From: Diprion similis
Lineage: Eukaryota; Arthropoda; Insecta; Hymenoptera; Diprionidae
Direction: 5' to 3'
DNA length: 64,000 nt
Assembly: GCF_021155765.1 (NCBI RefSeq)
Contig: NC_060114.1
Span: 21,496,501 to 21,560,500 of the forward strand
Below the pieces are notes generated by a model. It was not told the DNA's origin. It searched no databases and saw nothing but the letters and a program-made list of their open reading frames with translations. Below, one piece after another: positions 1 to 11,623 of this stretch. Made by a program: the position numbers and the translations under genes. Position 1 is the first letter of the stretch; each line of letters begins with the position of its first letter.

Positions 1-580
1 TCTCAATACCCACTGGCCGTATTTCGAGTTGATATATAGTTATACAATTAGTAGATGTGATTTGGACAGTTATGTCTACACTCTGCTGTGTATATAACCA
101 CACGTTACGTAAACAGAAATTTCGACAACGTGTTCCAATATTTCGGAAGAAAGCTGAAGTTGAAGTTTTTGCTAACGCGATCATTCATTTCACGAAGAAC
201 AACTGTTACCAGTCCCTTTACCCTAAACAGACTAATTCTTACAATTTCCACCTCGTATAAAAATGATGTTTTCCTTTGTTTTCCGGAATTTCCAAAGGAC
301 AATGCATAATTTTTTGTTAAATATTCCAGATTTTAAAAAACCACCATTCGAGGGGCGTTGAGAAATCTTGAGGAAATAATAGCTCACCCTGCATCGCGCC
401 AGTTGAGGACGCAATACGCTGGGAGTGAAACAAGTTCATCTAACTGTACCCGACAAAGGAGAAGTCAGGAGCAGTGTCAATAGGACTGTTCTAATTGTAC
501 GAGAATGTGTTAAACACGTATAAGAAGATTTCGAAGTGCAAGAAAGTTCTTAGTGAGGCCGAAACCTCTGACCAAAGACC
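1..580. other. Upstream region of the chitin-binding gene
   Basis: No coding exon is recognisable on either strand. The short open frames here have no family resemblance. On the plus strand it should hold the promoter and 5' untranslated sequence of the chitin-binding gene that starts at 581, but I see no convincing TATA box. I looked on the minus strand for the missing C-terminal ULD exon of calypso and did not find it. Confidence 0.4.
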
Positions 581-2217
581 ATGCGCGGCATTGAGATATG
601 TTCAATTTTCCTGGCCCTCCTGGGTATCGGATCGGCATCGCAATGTCCGGAGCCGAATAAACCGCATCCAACGAGCTGCACAATATTTTACAAGTGCATC
701 AATCTACCCAGCGGAGGATACGTTTGGGCTCCGGCTAAATGCACGAACGGTCTGGTGAGTTTTTTGGCAATTATTTAGTCTTTCCAAGAGTCACGTGACC
801 CTGCGACGCGACAGTCAATTTTTTTCATGCCTGTCGGTAAACAAAACACCTGAAAGTGCAGAAATCTATTCAATCGTTGATTCGATCTCAGGTTTTTCAA
901 CCGTACCTGAGAATGTGCGTCCTGCCGGGAGATTCCTGGACTTGTGACATCCTCGCTACGGAATCACCGGAAACAACGACGCAACAAATTCCCAATCTGA
1001 TTGACTCGACGCAGACGAGTTATCTGGAGTACGCCGAAGACGGTGTGTCGAAGTTCAGCGAGTCCCTCGACAATACGGACAAGTACGCTGAGAAGGATGA
1101 CAGCGTCCAGACAACGATGACGCCCTACCCTCTGATCGAAGCTACGCCGCCGAATACCTACTCGAACCAAATCGACAGAACAATTCAGAACATCGGATTG
1201 CCGATAGCGATAAAGCACAGCGAGGACAACTATCTTTATCATTTCGTAAACGGCCAGCAGGCCCTGGCTACACCCGTGAACGCAAATGGGGAACAACTTC
1301 AGAATCACCTGCAGCGTTTGACTCAGTTAATTGAACGGTTGATAGCCTATCAAGCCCAGGGCGTTCCTCTGGACAGACAACCGTCAATCGCGACGATTAC
1401 GGCTGTAGAAAGAACGACTGCCAAACCGCCGGCACAGTATACTAGCGACGACTATGACACCAACGCTGAGAGATTTTCAAACAACAATCGAGACTCGGCT
1501 ATACTGAATTTGTTGATCAAGAATTACATCCTTAAATCTCAATTGCAAAACGGTAAAGCTGGAGGTCTACGAAGCGATGCTGAAACGAAGGAGCCGGAGA
1601 CAACGAGCCTGCGTGATCAGGAGGAATCAACTACAGTTGATTCCTTGGATGTGGTGTTGAATGGACCTGAAGCTGCTGACAATATAGTCGTGGTCAGTGA
1701 CAGCTTAGCAAATCGACAGTACTTTACTATAAGTAAATACAAACGTATAGCTCACCAGCTGACGACTGAGACTGTGGAATTGATTCCGTGCACGAGTGGC
1801 GTGAGGTTGCCAAATTCTACCGATTGCACCAAGTACTACAGTTGTGATCCGGCCACCGCGAAAATCCGTCAATTCTCTTGTCCCAAGAACACCGCTTTCA
1901 ACCAGTACAAACGACTCTGCGAAACTAACGAATACGCGTTGTGTCTGGGTGACTCCAGCAAGACGTCGCTCAGGATATCGCCTACTACCGCAAGACCCAA
2001 GACTACGAACAGTCTGGAAAAAGACTCGAATGGGAATCCGTGCCAATCAATTGGAAAGCACGGGGATCCGTCGTCCGAGAATCATTACTACCTCTGTTAC
2101 TCTGACAAGAAGAAATCAACGGACATTGAGTACCGTCGAATGGTGTGTCCCAATAGTTTGATATTTTGTCAGCAGAAAAATGTCTGCACAACTAGGAAAC
2201 GATGCGAGGCTATTTAA
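581..2217 (+). CDS. Secreted chitin-binding type-2 (peritrophin-A) domain protein
   Basis: Two exons, 581-754 and 892-2217, give 499 residues. The donor is CTG|GTGAGT and the acceptor CAG|GTTTTT; both are phase 0 and the join completes a chitin-binding domain. Residues 1-20 form a signal peptide. The first CBM_14/ChtBD2 domain (about 21-75) has the six-cysteine spacing and the aromatic pair of the family (FYKC...CVLPGDSWTC). A long Thr/Ser/Glu-rich, low-cysteine linker follows (about 75-370). A second ChtBD2 (about 375-430, TKYYSC and CLG) and a third, more divergent cysteine module (about 450-499) close the protein. ChtBD2 proteins bind chitin in cuticle or peritrophic matrix; whether this one is cuticular or gut is not visible. 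The start at 581 is chosen because it gives the signal peptide; an open frame continuing upstream of 892 is intronic. The gene lies opposite calypso and probably inside one of its introns. Confidence 0.85.
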
Positions 2218-2232
2218 CTGTCATTGTTTCAA

Positions 2233-2638
2233 CTCACCTTGAGTGGGAGAGTTGAACGCCGAACCGATTTCCGACGACGTATCTGTACTGGACGAGCTGT
2301 GGGCCGGAGACGTCTGAATTCTCAAAGGCGTCGCGTAATCTAAAGCGCACATTACGACCTTCTCCATGCCGCTGAAAAGTTTCATTCGCTTATATCGAAG
2401 TGAGAAATGGCGTGAACAATTTATTATCTCGCAACATAAGGTTACGCGAATGCTTCCAAATCGGAATTAGGAAATAATACATTTGGAGAAATTTGAACCC
2501 TATGTTAAAGAACTCGTCCTATTCAACATCACATTTATAGTTAAATGTCTCGTTTGAGGCATGTGAGACAGACTCTACCAAACTGTAAGCTTTACGGGCT
2601 ATAAAGTAAACGTATGTGTGCATTTTTGAACTAATAAA
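2233..2638 (+). promoter_or_regulatory. Candidate 3' UTR and poly(A) signal (AATAAA at 2633-2638) of the chitin-binding gene
   Basis: The first plus-strand AATAAA after the stop at 2217 that I noticed is at 2633-2638. If it is used, the 3' untranslated region covers the antisense calypso exon at 2238-2371. The signal is short and could be chance in AT-rich DNA. Confidence 0.3.
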
Positions 2639-4335
2639 TATGTAAATCGCATGTTTTGATTATGTATTCAATTGAACAAAGTACGAGAACATTTTGTAAA
2701 TACCTAGTTTAAGAAACTGGTCGTCAATCGTAAAACGGTGATATTTCCGGACAAAATTATACTCACGACTGTATCGTGTTTTTTATTTTCATTAATTCAT
2801 TTATTTGTTTCTTGGCTTAATTCAAAATAAAACTTCTGAGATTGAACCTTCAGTACCTGCGGTAGGAAAGCAGGACTCGGCAAACTATTAACATAAGTTG
2901 TTATTGGTTTGTTATTACCTTGTCTCATTTTTTACTGTGCTCGTAGTCGCGGTCGAGTTTTCACCGCCGTTATTTACAGCATCGCACTGTTCGACACTGA
3001 TAGTGGGTATGGAAAGGGAGCCATCTCCATCAATTTTGGCTATAGCGTGTCCATCCTCGATAACTTTGTCACTCTCCTCCTTTCTGTCTCCTCTTTCACC
3101 GTGCATACCAGTTTTATCAGACGTGCTTTCAGAGTGGCTCAACTTCACCAGCTGTTGTAGAGCCTCCAGAACAATTTGCCTGTTGGTCTTTAACATAGTC
3201 AGCTTATGAGATATCGCCAGTCTCCGATCAGGCACTACAGCCATCAAGTTAAACCTGATATCTTGGAGCTGTTCACCCGTCGCCATTCCCAGTCTGTCGG
3301 TAATCACACGCCTAAATTGTTCCGTCCATTCCTCGTGCTCTCCCCAAGGACCATGGTCCATGGGATAGGGTTTCAGACCGTCTAGCTCGAAGAGCCTGCC
3401 ATTGATCGGTACGTAACTGACGAAATGGAAAGCTTCTCCAGTGAATCTGCCAGTCGATACACCTGTGTTTTTGTCCTGGCGTCTCTTGGCCTGGGGCATT
3501 GCGTGGGAGTTGTGGGCGCAAGCCAGCTCCGGGGTATTGCCAATCGCCCATCCCTTGTTCTCTGGACACATGCCGGAGGTATGGATTTTCAGCCGCGACA
3601 AAGTTGTGCCCAGATGGATCGAAGGGCAGTTTAATAAAACGGATAGGAGAGCATGAGTCGCACAGCTGTTAGGAACAACCTGGAATATGGGTAAAAAAAA
3701 ATGTTAAATATATTATGTGTCGCAGTGGCTACTGATTCAGGTGAGTAAATCACAAATTTTGTTTCAATCGTTCAATTTGTCCAAGTATAAGTTGTAGATG
3801 TACATTATCTACTTACCTGTTGGGCAAAAAATATGTTATTGACTATATCTTCGTCCTTGACGAAACTCTCATCTTGTTCGACAACCTTGCGCCGTGATCT
3901 GCGCTCTTCAATCCAACGGAATAAAAATATGAAACCGTAGATCGGACCCTCGAGTGACTTTTGTAGGTCATATATTTCCTCCACCTGGACACCCTTCACA
4001 CCAAAGTCTTCGAGGAGCAGAGTGAAAAGACCTGAGAGAAAAGTTATTGGCATAAGTAAAGGAAAAAAAAATGTGATATTTAATACACACGGGGTAATCT
4101 TTATTCTGTAAATGATGAAAAATTTATATCCATATTCTGCGCAATTCGGTTCGTTTTGTATAACGCAACCGAGTGAGGACACAGTTTCGAATCAGAATTC
4201 AAAAATTTGAATTGTCGCGATCTACGCGCTCTTATCTCGGGCCCGGATGCTGGGACGTTTGATTGCTTATTGCGCACCTGGATCGCTCTCCAACTCCAGC
4301 CAGCCTTCTGTCAGGCGGTTTATGTCGACCGGCAT
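2238..4335 (-). CDS. calypso: Calypso, BAP1-type ubiquitin C-terminal hydrolase (3' end not in view)
   Basis: Catalytic subunit of the Polycomb deubiquitinase PR-DUB, which in flies removes ubiquitin from histone H2A together with Asx (family knowledge). Exons read on the minus strand: 4335-4278, 4031-3817, 3679-2919 and probably 2371-2238; phases 1, 0 and 2 all match. The UCH fold fills residues 1 to about 240. The catalytic triad is visible: Cys97 in NSCATHA, His176 in [10 protein letters not shown], Asp191 in FELDGL; the oxyanion Gln lies in FGVKGVQ. The start [12 protein letters not shown] is the usual N-terminus. In the third exon a stop follows at 2915-2917, but it sits just inside a donor (AAG|GTAATA), and the exon at 2371-2238 continues the same frame (SGMEKVV...) to another donor. 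The C-terminal ULD/Asx-binding region is missing, so further exons probably lie beyond the left edge. The last exon is the least certain. Confidence 0.85.
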
Positions 4336-6273
4336 TATTATCTTTGGAGTAGTCCATCTATTTAGCAAAGCAATAAGCTCGGTGTCGAGCTACTAATAAT
4401 TATTTGAATACGATGCAATCCGGCGCGCCTTGCATGTTTTTTAAAATCCATAAACATCACGCACGTACTTCCAACTGTCAACGAATGCGAATGGAATGAG
4501 CTGAACAAAATGGCGCTCCTCGACGCCATCGACCCGATATGCGCCGGCGCCAGGCGTCGCGACGGCTGTGTAGTTTCGGTAGTTTCTCAATGCCGTTAAA
4601 AATGCGGCGAATTCAAATGTGGAATAATATAACGTACTTTTCGGCGTCGTTTCGTGACTGTAGAACAGCATACCCATGTATGTCGTATTGTTCTGAACAA
4701 TGACATGACGTTATTTGAAACGAAGCAATCGAACGATCGTATTTTGTTTACTTCCTCGTGAGGATAAAGCAAATGAAAGCGATAATTCAAGTGGAGTTTT
4801 TTTTTTTTACTTAACTCATGATTAGGGTAAAGGCAAGTCAAAAATTGGTATGCATGGCCTTCATAGACTGTGCTGATAGATAGATCAATTCGGTTAATCG
4901 AAACTAAGTCAAGTATAGCGCTGTCTGTTGAAGCCAACTGCAGTGTTCGGTAATTAACGAATAAATTTATTTAATATTTCATTATTTGATCCACAAATTC
5001 AGATAGCCGTAAAAAATAATTAATTTTGAACATGTACATTTTATTTAGAATCACCGTGTACATATAATTATACTACATAATATAACTATAACTCGTTTTG
5101 ATGCAAAATAAATATAATAATACTCACTGTCAGTTCATCAACAATCTCTTTAACTCTAACGTAGTAATCATCTAGGTGTCTAACAAGTAACATTGACAGG
5201 TTTATTATTTTAGCTCATCATATGTACTAATATACAATTATAATTTGGTAAGCACAACAAAGTGAGACGTACGACGATCAGCAGTTAACAATAATATATA
5301 TATATATACTCGTGTCTGTATTATCGCATATGTACCTTTATTGTATGTGTACTGAAATTATTTATAACTGAACATCGAACCGCTTCCAAGATATACAATA
5401 TTACGTTCATGTTCAATAACTAGGAGTGATTTTTGTTCGATTTGATCATTACAATTTTTTTTACATTCCTAACAATACAGTGTAAGTATCCTGCTGTATC
5501 TTTAGAACAACAAATGATAGCAAATCAACGACGCGCTGAGACGTTGCCGATTCTTAATAAATAGTTCATAATTTCAAAACTGTCCTCATTCGATGTAGCT
5601 AGTATACTTTTTATATTTATTAGCTTGTTCGTATAGACTCAATAAAATTGAGTAAGATTATTCAGCTTGTTCATATTATAGGCGTAATAAGGACAGATTA
5701 CCATCACAGAAATAATACTGAAGTCTTGATCTGTAGCTGATGCGAGCAAAAATTGTTTCAAGACTTTGAAGCTTAAGCTCAATTTTTGGAGCGTTAATTG
5801 GGCAAGGTATAGTTATGTATACAGGCGTGTAGGAAATTCACTTGTTTAAAAAAGAACGCAGAGTAAACGAATAAAGTAAATTGTATAAACAAAAACGGAA
5901 AAGAATTAAGATACAAAATCATAATCAAAGTCATACACGACCTGCAATGCTCTACAGTTTTCAGATGCTGGAATCAAATAAAACTATCACAGTGAAGCAT
6001 GGTTTTTATACGTATATCTGCCCGTGTGAAAGTTTTATTTTATTGAAGTAAAGGATTACCTGCTCCCTCACTTAAATATTTAAACTAATATCCGTTCAAA
6101 AAATCGGGCGAGTGGAATATCCGGTGACGAATGATTCCAACGATCTTACCGCGAATAGACCTTCAATAGCGCAAAGTCTCTATTTTCACCGTCGAAAAAT
6201 AGTCAATGATTAATACATAGTAATCACTGGCTGAAAAAAAGTTGTTTACAAACAATTATATAACAATTCACAC
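4336..6273. other. Intergenic: calypso promoter side and synaptojanin 3' flank
   Basis: The calypso start lies on the left and the synaptojanin stop on the right, both on the minus strand. The stretch is AT-rich with no recognisable exon. A short GC-richer patch (about 4200-4580) next to the calypso start is the likely promoter side. The part just below 6273 should hold the synaptojanin 3' untranslated region; reverse-strand AATAAA matches occur (for example near 6034), but none can be singled out. There is a short (TA)n run near 5297-5312. Confidence 0.4.
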
Positions 6274-9200
6274 CTAATGAGGATTCCGTGCCGGAATCGG
6301 TGGTCCTCCTGTCGTTCTCGCAGGAACAGGAGGTGGCATATTCATTGGCAAGGTTGGTGGCGGATGCTGAGGAGGTGGAAGAGCCGCTTGTCTCTGGGGA
6401 AGCGGAGGTGGCAAGGAGGTCGAAGGGCTGTTTGAGAAATCATCGGGACTTTCGATACGCGGTAAGGGTGGCGGAGGCCTGCTGGGAATTGGATAACTCG
6501 GTGTACCGTCTTGGATTTCCTCGTAAATCGCAGATTCCGGTGATTGTCTTTCGTTTTCAGGTGACTCCGGGTTACAAGGACGACCGCGAGGCGACGGAAA
6601 TTGATTAGGCACGACGCTGTAAACACCGGCACGGGGTACCTGGCGCCTTTCCACAGTTGGACTTCGGCTAGGTTGAATGGGGCGACCTGGGGGTGCTGGT
6701 CTGGGTGGAGGAATCGCCCCATTGGGACTGTAACGCTCGGGGAAATTTTTTCGCTCGGTTAAATTGAGCCCTTCGAACTGGTGGACTGGACTATCGGTAG
6801 GAGAGTTGTCCATGCAGTAGGGCACAGTGGTATTGCTGCATATTTCGATCTCTTTTTGTATCAGCCTCACCCAGTTGGGCGACTTCAGAGACAGTGTCAA
6901 GGTCTGACCGCATACTTGGGTTGTTCCCTTATTCACAGCAGCCAGGGCGCACTGACCATCCCTAAAAGTGACCCAAATTGTGTCCTCGACAAACCTGACT
7001 AGGATAACTTCACCTATGTGTGAAAAATCCTGCAGCAACGCCATCATGAAACTGTCGTCGAATACACTGTCCATTTCCTCGCTGCCGTCGTCTACTGCTT
7101 TCACTATTATTGTGCCGTCGGGAGGTCCCAGGTCTTGGATTACTTCTTCGAACACACGCTTCCGCTTTTCTACGTCGACTTGGTGAACGTCTATGTCGAT
7201 TATTGCTATCACAGGCCTGTGATCGCTTTGCTTTAATTCCGCCCTGCCGTAGTGAACAAGGCGTCCAGGATTCCAGTCCGCCGGTGAATCTGGAAAATAA
7301 TTGTAAGTCCTCAATCATTTTTGTACACGTTGTTACACCAATTTTCAGAAAAATATCAGCAGATATTTATTCTTTCAATTTACCAATATCGGGAACCTGT
7401 TTCCGCCTTTTCCATAACACTCGATCTGTCCAAGCGGGTTGTCGGCATTTCTCACTCGTATCGTAGTCATCGGAGAAAAGATCGTATTTGTACGTAGGAG
7501 GGAAGTTGATCGGACCCTCCAAAAAGTTTTTGAAAACATTACCTTCCTCCTGTTGATTCTGAAGTTGTAGAAGAGAAAAATGAACACGATATGTAACAAA
7601 CGTGTAATACTATTCGTAAATCTGCTCACATCAACTCGCAAACTTGGACCGTAGAGACAAATCGGAGTTCTTGGAAAATGGGCGCATTGAAGGACCAAAA
7701 TAAACCCACCTTTAATTGGTCGCACTGCAAAATCTGATCGAATTCATTCCTCTTGATCATCTCCTTCATTTCATCCTTCTCCATATCGACTCTGTAGTTG
7801 AAATCGCCACACCAGAATACATAGTCGTGAGTATTGAGAGTTCTTCCCATGGGGAAAGTGATTTTTCGAGTTATTTCAGCATAGTCGGCGTTTCGTTCGC
7901 TTATCTGAGACTGGCCGGCGGCAAAATGTGCACATACAAAGCAGATAGATGTCGAATAAAGAACGCATCTTATGGCCGTGGCGCCTTTGTTACCCGTCGT
8001 TCCACCGAGTCCAGTTTTCACACAATCGACAGCAACGTCTCTCAAGTAAGGCGCATGTTCAGGCCGAATGAAGAGATAGAGACAAACCCCAACAAGCTGT
8101 TGGAACGTTACAAGGACATATTCGTTGTCCCGAGACAAAACTTTCTGCAATTCTTCCGCCCATGCTTTTGCGTTTTCCGAGCTTGCTGCCATGATGTTAC
8201 TAGCATTCAAATCAACGATTTCTTCAAACCCTATCGCGAATATATCCACAGGAACATTGTCGTGCTTCACGCTTACTAGAGCTAGAAAATCATTCGCATG
8301 AAGTTATTACCAGTTTACACAAATGTCTTGAATTATCTACAAGACTTACAGAAAAAAAAAAAAAATACTACTCACAAGGTGACTTGCCGACTGAATCCAG
8401 AAGCCAGTCAGCTAAAGAAACATCCTTGTAAACAACACTGCGAAAGTGCTTTCCTCCGTTGACGTTATATGTTCCAACGCCGACACGCAGATTCATAGAA
8501 ACAACGTACTCGTTGTACCTCTTGCACATTTCTCTGAGTACACTAGGAGGCGCATGAAGCATATTGGATGGAAGTAGGAGCCGAGCTCTGTCGGCGAGTT
8601 CAGTGTTCAGAGTCGAACCGAGGAGTAGAATATCAATGGCCTCCTGCTTGCTGGAATCCAACAGATTATTCTGTATCGTTCTCGCAGCGGATCGTGCTCC
8701 GTCCATGAGTTTTGAGCTACCCTGAATGGCGCCGGTGCCGGCGTATATTTTACTGACTTCGTTTCCATTGTTTATCCACATCTGCCGAAATACTTCTTCA
8801 AACCTCGAGACCATCTGCTGTTTCTCCATAAGTTTCAAGAGCCCCAACTGAACAGCGAGTATCTCCATGGCAAAGAACGTCTGTACACAATTTGTCCTGT
8901 CCAAACAATCGAGGCAGTTAGTGCGGATTGTACCTCGCTGCTCCTTTATGACTTCAGTGCCAACGGCGTAGAAGAGGGAATAAGATTTGAGGTACTTCTC
9001 GACCTTTGACTTCAGCTTGGACAAATTCTTGGTGTTTCCTCCACGGCATTCTTGATGGTAATCGAATAGAATGTGAGGAACATCCGCACGGTGCTTTGAG
9101 ACGCTGTGATGACGCTGAAACAGGTTACTCAGCATCGCCTCACCCTCTTTATTACCAATCAGACTAGATCCCAGTAGATTTACGATAGCCTGCTGTCCGT

Positions 9201-11623
9201 AACGCTCCTTTATCATCGACAAATGTCGCTCGAATGCTGGTGCCGAGGCCTCGAATCCACGCGATATCTTCACCTTGTGAGAACCGACTTGCACCCCAGG
9301 CTGCTCCCAGAAAAGTGGGACCGAGCCACGCGTCTGAACATACGAAGTCACTTCATTGTCCAAGTATATCACCTGCTCCGTCTCCACAAAATTTGCCACA
9401 TGTCCATCATCGTTACTCCCTCGGACATTGAACCTGAAATTACACTATTATGAACAACCAGTCGGAAACGTGTGTACCTATTGATTCTAGATATATTTGC
9501 AAACCTTGTTCCTGCGCGCTCGCAGCTCAACCTGGACACCACAACAGCGCGGGCTTGTCGATGCCCTACATACACAGTGCGGATTTCAACGCTTCCGCAC
9601 ATTGCTTTTAACAACCATTGACTAGTGTTGACTCCAAATCTAAGTAGATGGATGTGCAGCATTCGATTCCTGCGGAAAATTATTATTTCAATATAAGAAT
9701 AATGTGCTGCCATTTTTAGTTGAGAACTGTGAAGAGTCCGAAGAAACAGAACAAAGAGGGTATCAATCGAATAGCTGATGTGTAATGGGCGTACCAAAAA
9801 AATCTGTTGTCTGTAATGCTGGACTTATAGCGCTTCTGGGCACTGAGTGTTATGTCCAGGGCTTCTTGCTGACCGGCGCTCCATGAGAAGTAAAATGTCC
9901 CGGAGTTGAGGACTTTCCTGACCTCTGAGATCCTGTCTTCGTTACCCTGGACATAATGCAGTGGTACAAAATGCGTCTGCGTCACACGAAATATTTCCGA
10001 CTCCCCAACTTTTCCCACGGAGAAACAGCCCGTAACGAGAACTAGATAGAGCAAAGTACTGTCCCCGGCATTCAGCTGCAGGACACCCAGGCACCCATAG
10101 GCATCCAATAGTTTAACGTACTGAGACTTGAGTGACTCCGTCTCTTGGGCAGCTGTTGAAAATAGAAGTGAAGACATTTTTCAAATGAGTGACCTTAATT
10201 TGAACGCGATTCTTTGCGTCTGTTGTTCACAGTTTATTGCGTTTCAGTGTTTCTCAATTTGTGTTCAGGAATCTTATCTAGTTTACAGATAAGGTAGATT
10301 GTTTTTGCCAACAATACCGATTCACTTATATATTCTGGCTACTGTAGAAAATGTAATTGAGAAAGTGTCGTATTTTTCTCAAGATGAGTGTTGACAATCA
10401 TGAGCTATTCCCACGAAAATATATTATCAAATTGCCATTATTGCTTAAAGATATACCTCATGTGTGAAATAAAGGATTTCAAATTTTGACAGTGGGGAAA
10501 CAAAGACAAACCATTAGTTATAGTGAAATGATTTGCATCTTTATTGATTCAAGTGCTCAAAAACAAGGTAATAATCTTCTCTGGAACAGAGAACTGAGCT
10601 CTACTCTTTGGTGATGCGAATTTATGCTATAATAAATTTTTTAAGCTGGAAAATTATCAACCAATTTACAACTGCAATCGTGCATTCAGCACACGACGGG
10701 GGATTTTTAAGAAGACGTGTTAACAATTGTCTATTCGATTTCGGCAAAATAATGATCGTTCGTTGAAATTATACGGACTTTCAGTAACTCGGAAAATATT
10801 AGTCCCACTGCTTTCGGTATCGGGAAGCCATCGTGAACCCTGTTGTTTTTTAGTTTATAATTTATTTTATATACAAAGTCGGTTTTCAGCCTAAATAGAA
10901 TTGACAATTATTTCTGTATTTTTTCGGTATTTTTCTGGAATTTCCGTTTCGGTCAAAAACGCGGTAAAATGTTCCACCGCTCGCAGCGCGTTATCGGAAT
11001 TGGTAACTGATTGAACGATGCGAATGAAGCAGCAGTCTAGATTCAAATTTGAGCGTTAATTCGCTGTCAATTCGAACAGATTGGTCATCAACCAAGGGTA
11101 ATTCACAGCAGTTAGTCAGAACGGTCAGACTTTTATCTTCTGAAACGACTCGCTGAACCCGCCATATTGCCAATCGTAATAATTTTTTCAATTCTCAGAC
11201 ACTTCTACTGCAGTCTTTCCTTCTCTACTGCATTTTACTTTGGCAAAGAAATATAAACCAGCATCCATTACCGGGGGGTATATTTTTGTAGAACTGTCAA
11301 TAATGTACAACGACAGTAACTGCCGTATTTATTAGCGGAAACGGTACAGAGAAAATTAGAATATCGCAGAACTTCTAATACTTGACAGATAAGACGAAGA
11401 TTTTCGACAGTTTGTAATTGTAAGGCTTCTTTCCTTCGTGTTAATTTTCCGTTACGGAGAAAACAGAAGGAGGGGGATTATTGTCGGTATACTCACACAA
11501 GACTGCCACTGCTTGGGATTCGAAGAGGACGGTATCCTTGCGGTTTCTTTGCTCGAGTAGAAGAGAGTGAGGGCTTGGCGGTTTTAACTTCTCATAAATC
11601 CGAAATCCCTTGCCCATAGCCAT
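6274..11623 (-). CDS. Synj: Synaptojanin, dual Sac1/5-phosphatase
   Basis: Removes phosphates from PI(4,5)P2 and other phosphoinositides to uncoat endocytic vesicles, mainly at synapses (family knowledge). Seven coding exons on the minus strand: 11623-11497, 10152-9795, 9669-9505, 9433-8376, 8281-7710, 7558-7384 and 7289-6274. All junctions are GT/AG and phase-consistent (1, 2, 2, 1, 0, 1), giving 1,156 residues, close to the fly protein as I recall it. The Sac1 domain spans about 1-500; its catalytic motif [12 protein letters not shown] is at 387-398 (Cys390). The inositol 5-phosphatase domain spans about 535-850, with FWCGDFNYR (726-733), QPAWTDR (about 800-806) and SDHRP (840-844). An RRM-like DUF1866 region follows (about 870-1010), then a proline-rich tail for SH3 partners. 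The start [16 protein letters not shown] is typical. The stop TAG at 6274 directly abuts GTGTGA, a possible donor for a longer C-terminal isoform. Confidence 0.95.
10153..11496 (-). other. Synaptojanin intron 1
   Basis: Donor TTGT|GTGAGT at 11496 and acceptor AACAG|CTGCCC at 10153 bound a 1,344-bp AT-rich intron. I see no other exon or RNA gene inside it. Confidence 0.8.

Noticed and set aside
964..1308. Antisense open frames within the chitin-binding gene (also 1705-2046)
   Set aside because: They are reverse-strand shadows of the coding exon; no calypso sequence is visible in them.
2915..2917. Stop codon as the true end of Calypso
   Set aside because: It lies just inside a consensus donor, the protein would lack the ULD region, and an in-frame next exon with correct phase exists. 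Kept as an alternative only.
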